A model generated the notes under the pieces. It searched no databases. It saw only the letters and a list, made by a program, of their open reading frames with translations, and had not been told where the DNA came from. A program made the position numbers and the translations under genes. Below are positions 26,472-33,763 of a stretch of DNA of 64,000 nucleotides, piece by piece (position 1 is the first letter of the stretch; each line of letters starts with the position of its first letter). Origin of the DNA: an uncultured Myxococcales bacterium (GTDB lineage: Bacteria; Myxococcota; Myxococcia; Myxococcales; Myxococcaceae); NCBI GenBank assembly GCA_937980205.1, contig CALJKW010000052.1, forward strand, positions 186,001-250,000, written 5' to 3'.

Positions 26472-27266
26472 CTACGAGAACATCATCGAGTAGAACCTCG
26501 ACGGCAGCAGCAGGCGCCAGTCGCTCCTGTACTGGCACAGATGCCGCGGGGCCCTTCCGGGGTCCGCCAGTGCGGGCGCGGCTGGCATCCGCTGCCGTAG
26601 CAGATGCAACTTCGGCTCGCGCGTGAACATCCGCGCGCGGTACTGGACGAACAGTCCGACCTTCGCGCAGGTCACTCGGTTTCCGAGCTGCACCGCGTAA
26701 CGGACCATCTCGGCGCCGTCGAGTGGGTCGAAGTTCACGTTGAAGGCGCTCCACAGCGTTTCGAGGTCGGGCGAGACATCGAGCCGGTCGAGGCAGTCGA
26801 CGAACGCGCGCTCCGGTGTGCAGACGTCGATGCTGACACCAAGGCGCTCGGTCCTCTGGATTCCGCCGGTGAAGAGAACGTCCTCATGGCGCAGTGCGAG
26901 CGGCGGAGACAGCGCCCGGTACGTGACTCCTGCGAACGAGAACGGTGCAAGGCGGCTTCGAGACGTCACGGTCATCGTCTGTTGAGGCGGCAGCAGGCCA
27001 TGCCACCACAGCGCGCTCGCGTGCGAGATCACGGCGCCCCGAGTCAGCCGGCTCGCGAGCAGGAAACGGTCAGGGCTCCAGGCGAACGATTTCCAGAGGT
27101 ACGTGCCCTTTCGCACCACCACCATGTGGCCGGTGCGCAGGTGGTACTCGAGTGACTTGCGCGCGGCTTTGCGATCGCGTCCCGCCATGAACTCTTCGAT
27201 TCGAAAGCAGGGGTTCCTGGCGATGAAGTCCGCTGGCGTCTCGCGGAAATCTTCTCGCGCACGCAT
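26472..27266 (-). CDS. AbiEi-like winged-helix antitoxin/regulator, no adjacent toxin
   Basis: The 264-residue protein starts MRAREDFRETPADFIARNP. An N-terminal winged helix (KSLEYHLRTGHMVVVRKGTYLW) is followed by a domain with ASRLTRGAVISHASALWWHG, a layout characteristic of the type IV antitoxin AbiEi family. AbiEi represses its own promoter and neutralises the AbiEii nucleotidyltransferase. No AbiEii gene is next to it; the downstream gene is a lipoprotein. A perfect 12-bp palindrome covers its start codon. Third-position GC is lower than in neighbours, suggesting acquisition. Confidence 0.75.
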   Translation of the reverse strand: MRAREDFRETPADFIARNPCFRIEEFMAGRDRKAARKSLEYHLRTGHMVVVRKGTYLWKSFAWSPDRFLLASRLTRGAVISHASALWWHGLLPPQQTMTVTSRSRLAPFSFAGVTYRALSPPLALRHEDVLFTGGIQRTERLGVSIDVCTPERAFVDCLDRLDVSPDLETLWSAFNVNFDPLDGAEMVRYAVQLGNRVTCAKVGLFVQYRARMFTREPKLHLLRQRMPAAPALADPGRAPRHLCQYRSDWRLLLPSRFYSMMFS

Positions 27267-27292
27267 CCCCCAAACTTTTAGGGGATGCGTGC
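27259..27292. promoter_or_regulatory. Perfect 12-bp palindrome over the AbiEi-like start
   Basis: GCACGCATCCCC and GGGGATGCGTGC are perfect inverted arms around a 10-base AT-rich centre. The start codon of the AbiEi-like gene lies within one arm. AbiEi proteins are known to bind inverted repeats at their own promoters, so this is probably an autoregulatory operator. Confidence 0.6.
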
Positions 27293-27358
27293 ATGAAAAA
27301 CTTTCCCCGCATAGGGGTCGAGCCTCGCGGACACCTCCTCTGCCGCTGCCTGGCGACC

Positions 27359-27385
27359 CGCGCGGCATTGGCGACGAACCGCGCG
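27359..27385. terminator. Weak hairpin after protease gene
   Basis: CGCGCGG and CCGCGCG form a 7-bp stem with a 13-base loop, 18 bases after the stop of the protease gene on the minus strand. No T tract follows. Confidence 0.3.
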
Positions 27386-27402
27386 CTGAGCGTCTTACGC
27401 GT

Positions 27403-28350
27403 CTAGGGCCGCCGCCACTCGAGCGGCACGGAGTGCGTCGCCGCGTACCGCTCGAGCTTCGACGCCAGCACCTCCGCCTCTCGGTCCTGCGCCTGGGCGA
27501 ACGCGAGCAGCGCATCGAGCTTGTCGGCCTCGCCACCGGCCGAAATGTCCGACCGCGCCTTCTTCAGCTCGAGCGCCGCCTTCACGTTCCTCCACGTCGC
27601 GCGCTGGCCCGCGAGCAGCTGGTAGGTGCGCCGCCACCAGCTCTCGTCGTGACCCGCGGGCGCGCTCGCGCTCGCAGGCTGCTCGGTCAGCACGAGCACG
27701 TGCTTCGCGGAGTCGATGCTGATCTCGTACCCGGCCAGGAAGTCCATGCCGACGAGCCCGTCCCATGCGTCGGACAGCTTCCCGTCGGTGATGGTCGCGG
27801 GCACGAACTCGCTGCGCGCCTCACCGATCGCGATGGAGTCGAGCACGACCAGGGTGGCGCTGGCGGTGCCTCCGATGCCGCCGGCCTGGGTGAGCAGCCG
27901 GCCCTCCGCCGCGTCGATGAGGCCGAGCCTGGTCGCCGCGTGCGCGGAGAGAATCGTCCCCGGCGCGCCGGTGTCGAGCGCCATCTTCACGGTGTGCCGG
28001 CCGTTCAGCGTGACGGGAATGATGATGCGCTGCGCGAGCCCTTCGAGGTGCTCGTAGGGAAGGGTGATGCGCCGAGGCTCCGGAGGCGAAGGCGCCGCGG
28101 GAGTGGGCACTACCTCCGCGACGGGAGCGGCAGCCACGACCGCGACCTCCGCCGGTGCAGCGACCTGCGCATCTGGCACTTCCTCGACTTCGGGCACGGG
28201 GGCGGGCGGCCGCGCCGGCTCCGTGACGGGCGGCGGCAGCGTCACCGTCACCTGCGTGCGCGGCGGCGTCACGAAGCCGCGAACCACGAAGCCCAGCGCG
28301 GCGCTCAGCAGCGCGACGGCGACGACGACGGGAGCGCTGAACCTCGGCAT
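27403..28350 (-). CDS. Retropepsin-like aspartic protease, membrane-anchored
   Basis: The 315-residue protein has an N-terminal TM segment (about 7-27), a Pro/Ala/Val-rich linker (30-90) and a retropepsin-like domain with the catalytic triplet in MALDTGAPGTILS and a second landmark DGLVGMDFL. Single-domain enzymes of this type work as dimers. The C-terminal 80 residues are charged helices. Substrate unknown; the catalytic domain would be periplasmic. Its start lies three bases after the stop of a tiny lipoprotein frame. Confidence 0.8.
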   Translation of the reverse strand: MPRFSAPVVVAVALLSAALGFVVRGFVTPPRTQVTVTLPPPVTEPARPPAPVPEVEEVPDAQVAAPAEVAVVAAAPVAEVVPTPAAPSPPEPRRITLPYEHLEGLAQRIIIPVTLNGRHTVKMALDTGAPGTILSAHAATRLGLIDAAEGRLLTQAGGIGGTASATLVVLDSIAIGEARSEFVPATITDGKLSDAWDGLVGMDFLAGYEISIDSAKHVLVLTEQPASASAPAGHDESWWRRTYQLLAGQRATWRNVKAALELKKARSDISAGGEADKLDALLAFAQAQDREAEVLASKLERYAATHSVPLEWRRP

Positions 28351-28353
28351 CGG

Positions 28354-28446
28354 CTACCGCTGCACCATGCCGCCGCCGGTCAGCGGGGCGCAGCCGGTGG
28401 CGAAAGACAGCAGAGCGAAGAGCGGAACCGCATCGCGGGCGAACAT
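28354..28446 (-). CDS. Tiny 30-residue lipoprotein or gene remnant
   Basis: The frame encodes a signal peptide (MFARDAVPLFALLSFATGC) plus eleven residues. The lipobox ATGC is good. Both peptide and DNA resemble the start of the Cys-rich lipoprotein gene at 26424, including a leader with GAGCCGCAGCAT. It may be a real small lipoprotein translated just before the protease, or the 5' remnant of a duplicated lipoprotein gene. Confidence 0.4.
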   Translation of the reverse strand: MFARDAVPLFALLSFATGCAPLTGGGMVQR

Positions 28447-28467
28447 GTGAGCCGCAGCATGGCTCAC
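28447..28467. promoter_or_regulatory. Dyad directly upstream of tiny lipoprotein start
   Basis: GTGAGCC-gcagcat-GGCTCAC is a perfect 7-bp dyad with a 7-base spacer ending at the start codon of the 30-residue frame. A degenerate copy precedes the lipoprotein gene at 26424. Confidence 0.4.
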
Positions 28468-28545
28468 TCCGGGTCGCCCGCCTACGCCGCGGCGGTGCCC
28501 AAATGACCATGGATGCGGCAGCGCGACGTTGCGGACACTCGGCCC

Positions 28546-29325
28546 ATGCTGGTCGTGCTGGTGGTGTTGCTCTCCGCGCCTGCGGTGACGGAGCCCGAAG
28601 CGCCGAAGATCGACGAAATCTCCATCCCCTTCGTGACCGTTCTGGGTCACGCGACCCTGGTGAATCGCCCCTACACCTGGGTGCAGGAGTTCGACTTCCT
28701 CGAAGACCGCGAGCGGACCGACGCGAGCATGACGCTCTCTGCGGGGGCGCGCGTGCTCGCCCACCTCGACTTCGGCGGGCACGTGGTGCCGTACTTCGAC
28801 GGCGCCGTCGGCGGCGGAGGCACCTTCACCTTCGACGCGAGCGCCGGTGTCATCGCTGGAGCGCGCTTCCTGACGCGCCTCACCCTGGTGGGTATCGAGC
28901 GCAGAGAGCGGCAGGTCGGCAACTACATCGAGGTCACTGAGACGAAGACCACCACCACCTGGGGCGAAGCGCGCTACCCGCTCGTCGTCGGCGGCCAGGC
29001 CGGCATCGGAGTCCAGGGCTTCGGCTCGAACGACATCAAGGCGAGGGGGACGGACTTCAAGGGGGCGCTGCTGCCGGAGAGCATCACGCCGCGCCTCGAG
29101 CTCGGCGGCGGCCTGGTCGGGCAACATCACGTGTCGGCGCTGCTGACGTTCGACCTCGTTCGCGGCGTGGTGGGCCTGCGCGGTCACGTGTTGCAGCGCA
29201 TCCCCATCGGCATCTTCTGGGTCGGCGTCGGCCTCACGTACGAGGTGGCGTTCAACAACCGCCAGTCGCGCCCCTATGACTTCATGGTGGGAGGCACCCT
29301 CGGCATCGGCTTCAGCCGCGGCTGA
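28546..29325 (+). CDS. Probable outer-membrane beta-barrel protein
   Basis: The start MLVVLVVLLSAPAVTEPE gives a cleavable signal peptide and about 259 residues. The mature part is alternating hydrophobic/polar strands (ASMTLSAGARVLAHLDFGGH, RLELGGGLVGQHHVSALL, VGVGLTYEVAF) and ends in a strand with aromatic and Gly residues (FMVGGTLGIGFSRG), typical of small outer-membrane barrels. There is no family assignment. It is divergent from the protease cluster. Confidence 0.6.
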   Translation: MLVVLVVLLSAPAVTEPEAPKIDEISIPFVTVLGHATLVNRPYTWVQEFDFLEDRERTDASMTLSAGARVLAHLDFGGHVVPYFDGAVGGGGTFTFDASAGVIAGARFLTRLTLVGIERRERQVGNYIEVTETKTTTTWGEARYPLVVGGQAGIGVQGFGSNDIKARGTDFKGALLPESITPRLELGGGLVGQHHVSALLTFDLVRGVVGLRGHVLQRIPIGIFWVGVGLTYEVAFNNRQSRPYDFMVGGTLGIGFSRG

Positions 29326-29340
29326 ACGACGACGCCAGCG

Positions 29341-32322
29341 TCACTGCTGCACCGGCCGAATCCAGTCGCAGCTCGTGTCTTCCATGCACTTCTCGAGCGG
29401 CACCGTCCCGTTCGCGAGGTAGTTGCCGAAGATGTTGATCAGCAGCATGCCGAGGTCGAACGGCGTGTTGGGGTCGGGCACGGGGAAGCTGTGGTCTCCG
29501 CGCGGGCTCATCATCGGGAACACCGCGCCGACCGTCTTGCCGCCGGGCAGCGTGCTCTCGCGCAACAGCCGCATCGGCGGGTTCAGCCGCGGCGCGCCGA
29601 AGCCGTCGTCCGCCTGCGCCACGCTCTGCAGCACGTCGACGTCCATCAGCACGTCGCGGCCCTGCATGTCCTTGTAGCGGCCGGTGCGCTCGACGCCCTC
29701 GACGAAGCCGGTGTCGATGAGCACCTGCTGCTGCGTCTTGCCGTACCGCGGGTCGACCTTCTTGTAGTCGATGAGCCCCGCGGCGCGCATGAGCGCCACG
29801 GCCGAGGCGATCGGCACGCCGGGGTCTCCGGTCATCGGCACCAGGAGCGCGCGCGTCGCCACCTGCGAGCCGTCGCCCATCACGAGCTTGCGCGTGCCCT
29901 CCCAGTGCGGAGCCACGTTCGCGGGGTCCGCCGGCTCCAGGCCGATCTGCGCCAGCGTCAGCAGCCGGCGCAGGTCGGGAGAGCCGCGCCGCAGGCCGTA
30001 GCCGTCGCCCAGCGACACCAGCTTCGAGCCCGCGGCGTAGGTGTTGCCCGCGAACTTCACCTCGTGCTCGAACGTGTTCACCACCTTCCACGGCGTGAAC
30101 CCTTCGGTCTCGCAGCCCTCGCGCTTCCGGCTCGGCAGCTCTTCGTTGTACAGCTCGAGCTGCAGCGGGTCGCCGTCGTCCGACGGCACCGCGACGCGCA
30201 GGCGCCCGTTCGGCTGCACGCGCCCGCACCGCCACTCGCCCGTCTTCAGGTTCCGCGCGACCGCGATGGAGCCCGCCTGCAGCGCCGGCATGTCCGCGAG
30301 CTTCAGCGTCGCCGACTTCGTGTGCGCGTCCGGCACCATCATCGTCAGCGTGCCGTCGCGCACCAGCAGCAGCGGCGCCATCATGCGCAGAATCATCGAG
30401 TCGCGGACCTGGCCGAGGTTCGAGCGCGTGCCGATCTCCGACAGGTAGCCGCCGGGCAGAATCGGCACCATCGCGTCGACCTCGGGCTCGAGGCCGCCGA
30501 CCAGCGACGAGAGGATGCCGCCGAGCGAAGCGCCCGCCAGGTAGATCGGCACGTCCGGGCCGCCGAAGTCGACCTTGCCGTCGCCGTCGAAGTCTCCGGC
30601 GATGTCGGGCTTGCCGTCGCGGTTGACGTCGTGGTCCCACGTGCGGACGCCGTCGAACGAGCGCAGCACGCGCACCATCTGCATCTGGTCGATGGCCGTC
30701 TGTCGCACGACGTCGCGCGTGTGCATGACGTACGCGGTCCAGTAGTCGGCGCCCGAGTCGATGACGCCGTCTCCGTTGTGGTCGAGGCCGCGGCCCTTCA
30801 TCAGCGCCTTCGTCATCGGCTCGAGGCCGTACGGCTTCACGATCTCGTTCACGATCTGCTGCGTCGTGTCGTCGAGGCCGATGCCGTGGCTGACCGCGTC
30901 GATGCCGACGACCGCGAGCCCGAAGCGCGCCATCGGGCCCATCATGATCAGCGAGTCGAGCTTCGAGCCGCTGTGGCCGTGGACGAAGATGACCACCGGC
31001 GCCGGCTTCCCGTTGCGCCCCGTCGGAGCCGCCGCGAAGAACGACACCTCTTCCGGCCGCGTGTACGCCTCTCCGGTCGACGGCTTCACGTCCCACACCT
31101 GCTCGTAGAGCGGCAGCTTGCGGCCGTTGAGGTCGGTGCGCGGGAACAGCTGCGGCGAGACGATGTTGCCCGCGGTGTAGAAGTCGACGAACGAGAGCGC
31201 GTCGTCGAGCACCTTCTTGGTGCCTTCGCCGGCGCCCGCTCCGCCGCCGTAGAACTCGAACAGCCGCGCGCCGAGCGCGCGGAAGTCTTTCCCCGGGACG
31301 ATCTTGGTGTTGGTGGTGCGGCTCGTCGCGCGCCGCGCGTCTTCGAGCGCGTTGATCTTCGCGGGGAACTTCTCGCTGAGCCACCCGAGCGAGCCGCGGC
31401 CGTAGAGGCCCTCGCGCACCGCGATGACGTCGTCGTGCACCGCCTGCGTGGTGAACGTCCAGGTGAACGCGACCTCCTTCATGGCCAGGCCCAACTTCTC
31501 GAGGCAGCCGGGCAGCTTCTGGAGGAAGTGCGTCTGCTGCGCGTGGTTGATGGCCGCGAACGGCGAGCGCACCGGGTTGCCGTCGGTGCCCTTCAGCCGC
31601 GTCGTCAGCACGACCGCGTACGTCGTCTTCTCGCGCATCGGGTAGAGGGGCCGCGCGATGAGCGTGTTCGTCTCGCGCTCGTAGAAGCTCATCACGTCGA
31701 ACGGGCCGGTCTTGCCCGGCAGCAGGTTCGGGTGATCGAGCACGCCGTCCATGTCGGTGTCCTCGCCGGGGTCGAGCTCGCCGTCGCCGTCGAGGTCCTC
31801 TTCCTCCTGCTCGAAGACGAGCTGCTCGAGGCTCTGGTGCGGGTCGTCGGGGTAGTACTCGCGGCGGTCGAGCACGGTGGGGAAGTGCCCCTGGCCCAGG
31901 TCGAGCAGCACCGGCTCGCACAGCTCGGGCGAGCTTTCGGTCACGTCGATGACGTAGAGCGCGTCGTCCTGAAGGTCGGTGACGTGCTGGTGCCGCGCGA
32001 TGAGGTCGGGCAGGTCGATGAGCTCGGAGAACGAGACGGTGACCGGAGCGAGCGTGCCCCAGCCGGTCATCTCGTCGAGCTCGGCGCGCGTCTTCTTCTC
32101 CCACTGTGTCGGCGCCACTTCGATCGCCGCGTTGATCTTCCGCCCCGTCGGCGAGCTGCCGTCGACCCGCGTCGCGTAGTCGTTCGGCAGCGGAATCTCG
32201 GGAAGCGGGCGATGGTAGACGTCGAACATCACCTTCGGCCCGGGCCCTTGCTCTGCCTCCATCAGACCTGCAGGCGGAGGAGCAGCACAGGCTACGAAGA
32301 GCAGGGCGAGGGCGCGGCGCAT
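29341..32322 (-). CDS. Lipase-like alpha/beta-hydrolase lipoprotein with Ca-binding loops
   Basis: The 993-residue lipoprotein (lipobox FVAC) begins with MFDVYHRPLPEIPLPNDY, a motif seen at the N-terminus of VolA-type surface lipases. Asp-rich loops DLDGDGELD, DMDGVLD, DHNGDGVID and FDGDGKVDF look like Ca-binding sites. FVHGHSGSKLDS and the nucleophile elbow AGASLGG (near residue 599) mark an alpha/beta-hydrolase fold. It probably hydrolyses lipids at the cell surface; the substrate is not shown by sequence. Confidence 0.75.
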   Translation of the reverse strand: MRRALALLFVACAAPPPAGLMEAEQGPGPKVMFDVYHRPLPEIPLPNDYATRVDGSSPTGRKINAAIEVAPTQWEKKTRAELDEMTGWGTLAPVTVSFSELIDLPDLIARHQHVTDLQDDALYVIDVTESSPELCEPVLLDLGQGHFPTVLDRREYYPDDPHQSLEQLVFEQEEEDLDGDGELDPGEDTDMDGVLDHPNLLPGKTGPFDVMSFYERETNTLIARPLYPMREKTTYAVVLTTRLKGTDGNPVRSPFAAINHAQQTHFLQKLPGCLEKLGLAMKEVAFTWTFTTQAVHDDVIAVREGLYGRGSLGWLSEKFPAKINALEDARRATSRTTNTKIVPGKDFRALGARLFEFYGGGAGAGEGTKKVLDDALSFVDFYTAGNIVSPQLFPRTDLNGRKLPLYEQVWDVKPSTGEAYTRPEEVSFFAAAPTGRNGKPAPVVIFVHGHSGSKLDSLIMMGPMARFGLAVVGIDAVSHGIGLDDTTQQIVNEIVKPYGLEPMTKALMKGRGLDHNGDGVIDSGADYWTAYVMHTRDVVRQTAIDQMQMVRVLRSFDGVRTWDHDVNRDGKPDIAGDFDGDGKVDFGGPDVPIYLAGASLGGILSSLVGGLEPEVDAMVPILPGGYLSEIGTRSNLGQVRDSMILRMMAPLLLVRDGTLTMMVPDAHTKSATLKLADMPALQAGSIAVARNLKTGEWRCGRVQPNGRLRVAVPSDDGDPLQLELYNEELPSRKREGCETEGFTPWKVVNTFEHEVKFAGNTYAAGSKLVSLGDGYGLRRGSPDLRRLLTLAQIGLEPADPANVAPHWEGTRKLVMGDGSQVATRALLVPMTGDPGVPIASAVALMRAAGLIDYKKVDPRYGKTQQQVLIDTGFVEGVERTGRYKDMQGRDVLMDVDVLQSVAQADDGFGAPRLNPPMRLLRESTLPGGKTVGAVFPMMSPRGDHSFPVPDPNTPFDLGMLLINIFGNYLANGTVPLEKCMEDTSCDWIRPVQQ

Positions 32323-32374
32323 GGGCCCTCGCGTTCTACCTCAGTGGGCGGCCTCGCCGTCCACCCGGGGCCGC

Positions 32375-33262
32375 CTACTTCCGCTTCTTCGGCGCCGGCT
32401 TCATCGCCACGTTCTTCTGCGGCGGAGGCGCCGGCTCATCCGACAGCGACGGAGCCACCTGCGCGGCGGGCGCATACCGGCCCGAGCCGTAGTTCGTCGA
32501 GCCGTAGTCCGCGCGGCTCTTGCTCCACTCCTCTTCGAACCGCTTCATCATGTAGTGCCGGTGAATCGCGTTGACGCCGGCGAGCAGGGCGATGGAGACG
32601 ACCGCCGCTCCGATGGCGCCGCCGATGATGACCGGCTCGTTGACCTCGCGCTCGCTCTTCGGCCAGTTGCCGGTGAGCGTGCCGTAGACGAACGCCTGCG
32701 CGCCCATGCCGACCGCGATGACGAGCACGTAGCCGGCGAGCGCGAAGATGAAGCCGAAGAAGCCGTGCACCAGGCCGCCGAGGTACGTGACCAGCATCAC
32801 CACGGCCATCGCCGCGAAGTTGGTGAGGAAGAGCCCGAAGAAGATGGTCACCTTCCGGCCCGACGTCAGCGCGTTGCTGCGCGTGAGCGCCTCGGAGGGG
32901 TTGAGGCCCTGATCCACCACCAGCAGCGGAGCGAACATCCACGTCAGGCCGATGACCACGCCCGGGATGCCGATGAACGCCAGGCCGACGACGACGCCGA
33001 TGCCGACGAAGGCGATGACGAGGAAGAACTCGCCCATGCGCTCGCGGTACTGGGCCTTGAAGATCTCCGTCGGGCGAATCACCTCGCCGCGGCTCATCGC
33101 CGCCACCAGGCCGATGAGGCCGATGGTGGTGCCGACGTTGAGGTACGGAATCCACAGGGTCACGAGCCACAGGCCCACGGCTCCGAGCAGCGCCGTCGCG
33201 TTCTTGAGGCCCGTCTGCAGGCCGTTCTGCACGATTCCACCGACCGAGAGCTGGTTGTTCAT
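32375..33262 (-). CDS. Polytopic membrane protein of unknown function
   Basis: The 295-residue protein has about six hydrophobic helices between residues 25 and 225 and a Pro/Lys-rich cytoplasmic tail. NPSEALTRSNALTSGRK in the middle resembles loops of DUF975/glycerophosphoryl-diester-like membrane proteins that span the membrane six times. No enzymatic motif. It is divergent from the small membrane gene at 33330. Confidence 0.6.
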   Translation of the reverse strand: MNNQLSVGGIVQNGLQTGLKNATALLGAVGLWLVTLWIPYLNVGTTIGLIGLVAAMSRGEVIRPTEIFKAQYRERMGEFFLVIAFVGIGVVVGLAFIGIPGVVIGLTWMFAPLLVVDQGLNPSEALTRSNALTSGRKVTIFFGLFLTNFAAMAVVMLVTYLGGLVHGFFGFIFALAGYVLVIAVGMGAQAFVYGTLTGNWPKSEREVNEPVIIGGAIGAAVVSIALLAGVNAIHRHYMMKRFEEEWSKSRADYGSTNYGSGRYAPAAQVAPSLSDEPAPPPQKNVAMKPAPKKRK

Positions 33263-33329
33263 GGCCGCACGACCCGCAGCGTGCAGATCAGGTGCAGGCT
33301 TTTTCCACCTGGGGGAACCGGTCCCGAGA

Positions 33330-33692
33330 ATGTCGCGTTCTGTCCGCCGCGGTAACGTGCCGCGTCGCGTGAACGTCCTCGTGAAGCTCTTGCGCGCGTT
33401 GCTGGGTCCCAGCGCGCTCATCTACCTCGTGATGGGCCTCGCGCTCGGCGCGACGTGGGTGGACGGCCCGGCGCCCGGCGGCTGGGGCCCGGCGGAGTTC
33501 TACGTGGGGCTGGCCGCGTTCTGGCTGCTGCCGGTCGGCCTGCTCGCCGTGGCGCCCGCGCACCGCTCGAAGCTGTACATCGTCGCGCTCACCCCGCCGC
33601 TCGCGCTGGCCGCCGGAGTGCTCTTCGGCACCGCGCCGCACTTCTGGGCGCGCGTGCTGGCGCCGCTCGCGAGCCGCTGGGTCAAGCACTGA
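33330..33692 (+). CDS. Small two- to three-helix membrane protein
   Basis: The frame from ATG encodes 120 residues; a GTG at 33369 (VNVLVKLLRALLG) is an equally likely start. Helices ALIYLVMGLALGATWV, FYVGLAAFWLLPVGLLAVA and IVALTPPLALAAGVLFG are clear. I do not recognise it. GC bias at third positions supports coding. Confidence 0.5.
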   Translation: MSRSVRRGNVPRRVNVLVKLLRALLGPSALIYLVMGLALGATWVDGPAPGGWGPAEFYVGLAAFWLLPVGLLAVAPAHRSKLYIVALTPPLALAAGVLFGTAPHFWARVLAPLASRWVKH

Positions 33693-33763
33693 GCCAGGAG
33701 CCCCCGGTGGGGCTCCTCCGCGCCCGGTCGCTCAGCCGCCGCAACGGTGACTATGCTCGGCCC

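Noticed and set aside
26472..27266. A complete AbiE toxin-antitoxin operon
   Set aside because: Only the AbiEi-like gene is present; the downstream gene is a Cys-rich lipoprotein.
29491..32574. A 1027-codon open frame antisense to the lipase-like gene
   Set aside because: The composition is typical of a reverse-frame shadow and the opposite strand has nucleophile and Ca-loop motifs.
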